From positions 465,887 to 529,886 of the forward strand of contig CAKOGP040001112.1 of the NCBI GenBank assembly GCA_933822405.4: a DNA stretch of 64,000 nt, given 5' to 3'. The notes beneath the pieces were generated by a model that ran no database searches, had not been told where the DNA came from, and worked only from the letters and a program-made list of their open reading frames with translations. Positions within the stretch are counted from its first letter, which is position 1. Every line of letters begins with the position of its first letter. Source of the stretch: Cylindrotheca closterium (taxonomy: Eukaryota > Bacillariophyta > Bacillariophyceae > Bacillariales > Bacillariaceae). This document shows positions 57,601-64,000 of the stretch, in pieces. A program made the translations under genes and the position numbers.

Positions 57601-58722
57601 CAAGCATGGCAATACGCAGACGTCTACCTCATTGCCATCTTTGTCACGAGCTGGCAAATTGGCCCTATCTCTGAGTTCATGATCAATGCCTACTGTGAAT
57701 CATTGGAAGAAACTTTTGGCCAACTTGTCTACTACGGTCTCTTGAAAGAAGAGGATGCGCAGTGCTTCAGCGTTCGCGCATCCATCAATGGTGGTTCTTT
57801 CTTTCTTGCTCTTGGTGTCATTCTACTTGTGCTACTTGGTTCGTTCGTTTCCAAGGCAGTTGTTCAATACATGCGTGATCAACGTGACACAGAGAAACGC
57901 CTTCGCGATGAAGAGGACTCACTCCTCGGATCTGTCACCGACGATGATGGCGAGGGAGTTGGTGGTATCAGTGCCAGAATCCATCCAGTTCCAGTCCTTT
58001 TCACTGATACTTTCAGATGGCTATTGTACCAAGAAAACAATAGATGGGGTCTTCCTGACACTCACTACCATTGGGGAGCAGTTGCAAGCAACCCAAACCG
58101 TGCCATGTTCCTTCCTGAGGCGCAGGTCTTGATTGATGAATCATCATCAGCACCAAGCCAATTTCCCAAGATGAAGTATGCTGACGCAAAGATTGAACAA
58201 GATGCATCCAATACAAAGAAAGCTCCGCCCTCCTCCAGCGCTTCTGCTTCTAGCTCTTTCAGGGGTTTCAAAGCAAAGGGAATTCCCGTAGCAGGCTTGA
58301 AAACAACTGGTCTCCCTCCGAGAGAATCCTTCGAGCAACTCGCAGCATCTGACGACAACTACAATGATGAAACCAACAGTTTCACAAGCGAACCCATGTT
58401 CCGCGACGAAGCCTCGACTACTGGCATGTCACTGCCACCATCCACTCCAGATGCAGCACCCTCTCGTGCAACAGCCACCACTGCAGAGTACCACAACACC
58501 ATGACGACTGCCGAAAGCGAGTTCGACTATGAGACAGTGGTTACTAACGATGACGTAAGCGAGTACGAAGAACAAACTGTCATGAGCGAGTATGACCGAA
58601 CTGTCATGAGTGAATATGAAGAGCAAACCGTCAATACAGGTTACATGACAGAGATTCAAGAAGAACTTGAAGATGTGATCTCAAACTATGACCAAACAAG
58701 TGGTGTTCGTCCACTCGACTAA
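51666..58722 (+). CDS. TULIP(BPI-like)-PqiA/LetA fusion membrane protein, copy 3
   Basis: Two exons (51666-56782 and 56853-58722) with a 70-bp intron (GTAAGC to CACAG) give 2328 aa. The signal peptide is MKYLCLLITALLSCRAVLS. The BPI-like domain has C-x39-C (C-EPDIRIT...GEVA-C, about residues 168-208). Two luminal modules end near CWLAMLATPQ (about 730) and CWLAMIPAPKLDQYG (about 1374), the second followed by NVTCIDCSSPRMPE and QIDRILNDAGRKCPHSP. The membrane segment is about 1504-1530. PqiA/LetA-like domain 1 is about 1578-1753 (FSGIWPYTKQLMTL, GKWSMIDVFVLVVSIAAF, VVPLWGLYANMLAQL), and domain 2 about 1833-2045 (FIEILQAWQYADVYLIAIFV, GPISEFMINAYCESL). The tail of about 280 residues is Ser/Thr-rich and ends in repeats of VMSEYEEQTV. 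This is the longest copy. The proposed role is lipid handling at a membrane of the secretory or endosomal system. Confidence 0.77.
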
Positions 58723-59110
58723 GTGCGATCATATACGACTCTTACTCAAAAACCAATTTCATAGACAAATAAGTTCGCAGCTATAGAATACAAAAAAGAT
58801 AATACATGTTGCTATACTTTCACTTTGATATTTGGCACTTTGTACCTTTGTTTCTTTGTACCTTTGTACCTTTGTTATTGCCATTCCATCCATACAGTAA
58901 GTAGCATCCTCGTACCTGACGAAGGGTACTGGTACCGGTGCAGTACGATGATTCTTCAAAGTCTTCCAACGTGCGCAGTTCGCGCGGGTCAGATCCCGGT
59001 TTTCAAAATCGCATCATACTACTGTACATGTACTAATATATCGTTCTCTTTCATTATTCCATTTGCTTTGGCTCATCTCGAGTACCTGGTAGTGGAAGAG
59101 CTAGTTCAAG
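58723..59110. other. Intergenic with TTTGTACC and GTAC-rich repeats
   Basis: The interval contains four TTTGTACC-like units at about 58837-58875 and a GTAC-rich cluster at about 58913-58949 (GGGTACTGGTACCGGTGCAG core). It must include the p24 promoter. No coding frame is supported. Confidence 0.6.
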
Positions 59111-60019
59111 ATGTTCAAGCAACACCTGTTAATTGCTTCCTTTCTTTCGTTAGTATCGGTTGTTCATTGCAAGCCATACATATTACTCACGAGTAGCCGA
59201 AACAAATGCTTCAATGTTGTTGCTCCTCCAAGTGAAACAATTGAAATCACCTATGAAGCTCCAGGTGGGTTTGCTATGCGGCAATGTCAGAAACTCGATT
59301 ATTTAGTGTCACTGTATGCTCTAACACTGATTTGCTGTTCTTCAGATGTCGATGGTGTTCAATTTGATCCGCAAAATGCAGCTAAAATGGATGGGTCGAA
59401 TGAAGAATCATCATTCGGTAAAGACGGTCTGGATTCAGCTTTCAACAAACGAATGCAGCGAAAACTGGAAAGGTTTGGGACACCAGGTTTAACATTAACA
59501 GTATCACAGAAATTGCAGAACCAAGTACCAATCGAGAATCGTAATGACGAAAAGGGCAGATCCTATGGAGTTGGGCGTATGCGTGAGGATTGTAAGAAAG
59601 AAGGGTCGCTATTATTTCAAACGTCAGAAGGTGATGGGATTGTAAACGTCTGCATTCATGCCCTTGGTGCCTCTATCGATAAACCGATGCGCATTTACAT
59701 CAATGTTGTCGTTGATGAGGACAAGGCAACAGACTCTTATGAGCCAGACAAGGAAGCAATGATGAAGCAAGCTGGAGAGGTCAAGGAAACCATGACCAGA
59801 CTCGAAAGGGATTTCCAATCATTAACAAATCGAGTCAGAACGATTAGCAACAGCGCAGATTACAATAAAGAGCAGGAGGTGGAATTCCACGATCATTCAG
59901 TCTCCATGAATCGAGCTGCATCGTACTGGCCAATAATTCGGCTCGTTTTTCTTATAATTACTGGGATCGCCCAAGCCAACCACATTATTGGCTTTATGAA
60001 GGCTCACCGAATAAGTTAA
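59111..60019 (+). CDS. p24 (emp24/gp25L/GOLD) family cargo receptor
   Basis: Two exons (59111-59264 and 59346-60019) flank an 81-bp intron (GTGGGT to TTCAG) and give 275 aa; p24 proteins cycle between ER and Golgi in COPI/COPII vesicles. The signal peptide is LLIASFLSLVSVVHC. A GOLD domain starts with NKCFNVVAPPSETIEITYEAP and ends with FQTSEGDGIVNVCIHAL and MRIYINVVVDED. A coiled-coil stretch (VKETMTRLERDFQSLTNRV) leads to a membrane segment (YWPIIRLVFLIITGIAQANHI) and a short tail, MKAHRIS. The tail lacks the usual FF/KK sorting signal. A polar insert between the GOLD strands (SFGKDGLDSAFNKRMQRK) makes it longer than typical family members. The intron is a multiple of three without a stop, so its retention would still give an open protein. 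Confidence 0.82.
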   Translation: MFKQHLLIASFLSLVSVVHCKPYILLTSSRNKCFNVVAPPSETIEITYEAPGGFAMRQCQKLDYLVSLYALTLICCSSDVDGVQFDPQNAAKMDGSNEESSFGKDGLDSAFNKRMQRKLERFGTPGLTLTVSQKLQNQVPIENRNDEKGRSYGVGRMREDCKKEGSLLFQTSEGDGIVNVCIHALGASIDKPMRIYINVVVDEDKATDSYEPDKEAMMKQAGEVKETMTRLERDFQSLTNRVRTISNSADYNKEQEVEFHDHSVSMNRAASYWPIIRLVFLIITGIAQANHIIGFMKAHRIS

Positions 60020-60519
60020 AAATGATATTTTCAATTTTCTACTCCATGCTCTGAAACTAGAAGTGTTGCATACGGTACGATGAGCAGGGCACCTCATCAT
60101 CAATTTGAAACGTGCCAGTTTTTGGCGTAATGGAGAATAGGAGAGAAAAATAAATCGCACGGTTCGGCTGTTGGCATCATGTTCTTTTCAAAGACAATAG
60201 CATTGCCAACACTACAGCGTGTTATCTCCAACCAAATACTTTTAGATTTCCTTGTCTAGAGGATCCATTGCATCAAAGGAAAAGTGAAGGAATTGTGAGT
60301 TCACATGTTGCCGCGGTAATTTCTGTGTCCAATGCCAGCGTGGAAAAGATTCGCTTATTTGTGTGTCAACACCCCCCTTTAGCCTAGATTCAGAGACTAC
60401 TTTGTAGCCCAGGAATGCATCTTGCAAACTCGACTTGTACAGAATCTGCGTTTCCGAAGGAGGAGCGCAAGAGCACTTCGTTTCAGCGCAGCGTTCCAAG
60501 CCACCTTAGACTGAAAACA
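60020..60519. other. Intergenic, upstream of the UvrB-UvrC gene
   Basis: No independent gene is supported. The UvrB frame is open back to an ATG at 60415, but the region before 60520 lacks targeting or domain features. Either start is possible. Confidence 0.55.
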
Positions 60520-63500
60520 ATGCTCGGCGGCATGATTTGGATGCTCCGGCAGCGTTCTGCTGTTGCATTTATATCCCCGCTACCAAGACGAGCACTTGTC
60601 TCATTTTCAACTTCTGCGGCTTATCAAAGACACCCTTCCGACTTCACACCCATGGAAGGACAAGAAGATCCACTGACAAGAGACGCTGTGAAATCAGGAT
60701 TTGAAGTAACTGCCCCGTACGAACCCATGGGAGACCAACCCGAGGCGATCCAACAACTAATGAAGCAACTGGAGGAAGGAGACCGATTTTCTATATTGCG
60801 TGGAATTACAGGAACAGGAAAGACCTTTGTCATGAGCCACTGTATCGCAAAATACGGTCAGCCAACCCTGATATTGTGTCACAACAAGACCTTGGCTGCT
60901 CAGTTGGCGCGAGAGCTGCGATCCTTCTTGGGTAACAATGCTGTGGAACTCTTTGTATCTTTTTACAATCATTACATTCCAGAATCCTTCAATGAAGTGT
61001 CAGGACGCTACGTGGCCAAGAAATCTTCCATTAATCAAGAAATCGATGCCATGAGACATCGTGCCACCCGAGCCTTGCTCATGCGCCAAGACGTGGTGGT
61101 TGTTGCCAGCGTCAGCTGCATTTATGGATTGGGTTTACCGAAAGACTATATGGAAGCCAGTACAACTCTACAAGTTGGAGATAATATCGAGGGACGTCCG
61201 GATGATTTTCTTTCCAAGCTGGATTCGATGCTCTACATTAATGAACAGTCGGATGAAGAGTTCGGAAGAGGCACCTATCAATATAGTCTCACATCCGACG
61301 AATGTGGTATTCTTTTATGGCCGCCCCATGAAGGCTTTCCCATGAAAATTCAACTATCTTTGGATTCTTCTTCGTTGTCACCAATCTGGAAAGTGACATC
61401 CATACAGCAAGGACACGCCATGGGCCATTCGGATATTGACTCCACTGGTTTGTTTCCGGCAAAGCACCATGTCATGTCTGAAGAGCGGTTGGAGGAAGCC
61501 TGTTTGGATATCGAAGAGGAACTGCGAGAACGTGTACAAGAGCTGACAAAGGAACACAAATTCGAGGAAGCGAATCGTCTACAACAACGAGTTGGAAATG
61601 ACCTGTTGCTGTTGAGAGAAACTGGATTCTGTCCGGGGGGAGAGAATTATAGCCGACACTTTGGACAACGAGCAACAGGAGAACCACCGAACACACTTAT
61701 GGATTATCTTGGGATGAATGACCGAGAATGGCTGCTCATTGTTGATGAGTCTCACGTCACCTTACCCCAACTTAGGGCCATGTATGGAGGAGATCGCGCC
61801 AGAAAAGAAAAGCTGGTGAAACACGGATATCGGTTACCGTCTGCATTGGATAATAGACCCTTACAAGATCACGAGTTTTGGAAAACGATCCAAAAAGGAG
61901 TCTTTGTTTCGGCGACTCCTTCGAAACAAGAAATGGAGTGGGCAGAACGAAAGCCCGTCGAAATGCTCATCCGACCAACTTTTGTCCCTGACCCAGTCAT
62001 CGAAGTTCGACCCTCTAAAGGACAGCTCGAGGATTTGGCAAACGAGATTAGACATCGAGCCAAGAGGGCAGAACGAACCTTAGCCGTGACGCTCACCAAA
62101 AGAGATGCCGAAGACTTGTCAGACTATCTGAAGCAGCAGTCAATTCCTACTACTTTTATCCATTCTGGATTGAATATTCATGAGCGAGCGGACGCTTTGA
62201 AAGCGTTGCAAAATGGTGAAGTAGATTGCCTTGTGGGAGTAAATTTATTGCGAGAGGGTCTCGATTTGCCACAGGTTTCTCTCGTCGCCATTTTGAATGC
62301 TGATTCTGAGGTATGATTGTCAATCTCGTCTATGAAACTGACATCTTGTATTCTCTAACCTTACGTTGACTTGATTTTGGAAGGGTTTCTTGAGGTCGGA
62401 CACTGCATTGTTTCAGACGGTGGGAAGAGCGGCTCGAAATGTGCAGGGACGTGCCATATTCTATGCCAATCGGGTAACCGATAGTATGGGGAGAGTGCTC
62501 AAGGAAACAGAAGAGCGAAGACAGAAGCAGCTCTTGTATAACCGTCTGAATGATTGTAGCATGAAGTCCACTGAGGGGTCTTCTATGCTTAGCATTTTTG
62601 ATCTTCTCAAGGAGCAAATTGCAGCGGAGCAGCCGTTGGAAGTCGTAGGTGGTAAGAGGCGAGCAGTATCAGGCACGAAAGAGATCAACAGCTTCAATTT
62701 GACGTCTGATGTGACGGTCCAAGTTCCAGCAGGCAAGGCTCATGGTTCGATTAACATAGACCACGTGCCCAGTTCACCAGGAGTCTACTTTTGGAAAGAT
62801 GAATATGATGAAATTCTATACATTGGCAAAGCCAAACGACTACGAACCCGGCTCAAGTCCTATTTGACACCCAAGTCCAAACATTCGGCTAGAATCGAGG
62901 TCATGATCGCCAAGGCCAAAAGCGTCGACTTCATCTTAACAAGCTCTGAAAGGGATGCTTTGCTACTCGAGAGCAACCTGATCAAGCACCACCAACCTCC
63001 CTACAACGTGCTATTGAAGGATGACATATCATACCCATACATCTGTGCTTCAGTTGGCGATCAATATCCTCGGTTCTTCACGACACCACGCAAGGAAGAT
63101 AGGCTTACTTCTAGCAGGTACCGCTATTTTGGGCCCTATCCAGACTATAACGAATGCAACCAGATATTGGAAGCAATCGAGTCTCAGTATGATCTCAGAG
63201 CGAAGTCGTTCATGACCCGACATGGAGACATGGAACATGATGAGTACCAAGCGCTGTTTGATGAGGCGATGAAAGACACATTCGAATCGACATCTTCTTC
63301 CAAGTTCAATCAGCTCCGATCGGAATTTGAGGAGGCCGCCCACCTCTTTGATTCGAAGTACAACGTTTGTCGTGACATTATCACCTTTTCCAAAGTACCG
63401 GGGCGAGATGACTCCTTTGGCATTGTCCATGTTGTTCAACTTCGACAAGGTCTGGTTTCTGGACAGTTTTCTTACGACTGCCAGATTCCATCTGGAATGT

Positions 63501-64000
63501 CAAGTGACGAGGATTATGCTGCTGCGATGGCCCATGTATTAGAGCGTCAGCATTATCCTTCGGGAGAAGAAGCATTTGACTCCCGCTTGCCATTTTTTCC
63601 AACAGAAATCCTTGTTCAGTATGACATGAGTGGAATCACTGGTAGAGCAGTGAAACAAGTCATCCAAGCTGCTCGAAAAAAGGTGAATGCTTCTGGGGGG
63701 AAGAAGGAACCTCTGGCAATTAGGAGGGCCGCAAAAGGTGGTGCTCGAAAGAAGTCTGACGAGCTGGCTCTGAAGTTGTGCATAGAAAACGCAGAAAAAG
63801 CTGCTCATGACAAATCTTTGGAAGCTATCGAGGGGAGTATCAAGTCGTCAGTGGATGGTACGGCACTGGAAGAATTGCAGAAGTTGTTTGATCTCGACAA
63901 AAAGCCTTCCAGAATTGAATGCTACGATATATCGCATAATCATGGTGAACATTCAGTTGGCTCACGAGTCGTCTTTGTGGATGGTCAAAAGGAACCATCA
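60520..64000 (+). CDS. UvrB-UvrC fusion, bacterial-type nucleotide-excision repair protein (3' end beyond window)
   Basis: Exon 1 (60520-62310) and exon 2 (62384 to the window end) join in phase 0 across a 73-bp GT-AG intron, restoring [25 protein letters not shown]; 1136 residues are visible. An N-terminal leader ([20 protein letters not shown]) suggests import into an organelle. UvrB helicase (about 60-670): Walker A GITGTGKT at about 95, beta-hairpin region [40 protein letters not shown] at about 409, and [10 protein letters not shown]. The usual C-terminal UVR helix pair of UvrB is not seen. UvrC follows: a GIY-YIG nuclease ([20 protein letters not shown] at about 728, [13 protein letters not shown]), YFGPYPD, then the start of the RNase H-like nuclease ([19 protein letters not shown]). 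UvrB loads on damage with UvrA, and UvrC cuts both sides. Its action in plastid or mitochondrion is inference. Confidence 0.88.

Noticed and set aside
58960..59020. Possible tRNA-like GGTCAGATCCCGG stretch
   Set aside because: No matching acceptor, D or anticodon arms can be formed around it.
60520..64000. Bacterial contamination as the source of the UvrB/UvrC sequence
   Set aside because: A GT-AG intron interrupts the helicase domain, there is an N-terminal leader, and the scaffold is otherwise eukaryotic with a p24 gene about 0.5 kb upstream.
1..64000. CRISPR array, insertion sequence or phage genes
   Set aside because: No regularly spaced direct repeats, transposase or integrase was found; the DNA is eukaryotic in organisation.

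Overview
The window is eukaryotic nuclear DNA, most likely from a diatom (probably pennate). Three things point that way. Genes are dense and sit on both strands. Spliceosomal introns are short, about 67-213 bp, with GT-AG ends. Several predicted proteins start with a signal peptide that ends in an A-F plastid-import (ASAFAP-like) motif. The species call is inference. Two runs of N (17927-18185 and 47657-47961) are assembly gaps that fall inside genes.

Layout. 1-13.2 kb holds housekeeping genes: holocytochrome c synthase with an unusual C-terminal twin CX9C module, a plastid DprA/Smf-like protein, cullin-3, an orphan multi-pass membrane protein, a plastid-targeted protein of unknown function, eIF2A, and a PhyH-type 2OG-Fe(II) oxygenase. 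13.3-20 kb and 30.1-32.3 kb hold three long, low-complexity coiled-coil proteins that share a C-terminal motif and look like dispersed paralogues. Between them, 20.4-29.5 kb is one very large secretory-pathway membrane protein resembling TMEM131. 32.4-37.1 kb holds a small type I membrane protein and a receptor-like protein with a degenerate class III cyclase domain and an apparently intact cyclic-nucleotide phosphodiesterase domain.

37.5-58.7 kb is dominated by three paralogous giant membrane proteins (2118, about 1426 and 2328 aa). Each has a signal peptide, a long non-cytosolic region that starts with a BPI/TULIP-like lipid-binding domain, and a C-terminal half resembling the two tandem membrane domains of bacterial PqiA/LetA lipid transporters. 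A family-16 methyltransferase and an HRI1-like protein lie between copies 1 and 2. A p24 cargo receptor follows at 59.1 kb.

From 60.5 kb to the window end runs an intron-containing gene that encodes bacterial-type UvrB fused in frame to UvrC, with a possible organelle-targeting leader. It is cut by the window edge before the end of the UvrC endonuclease domain.

The two most unusual items are the UvrB-UvrC fusion, a bacterial nucleotide-excision-repair helicase and nuclease in one eukaryotic polypeptide, and the tandem TULIP-PqiA/LetA fusions, a candidate single-chain lipid-transport system. Several reading frames were joined here by inferring introns from splice sites, phase and family alignment recalled from memory. 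No database search was run.
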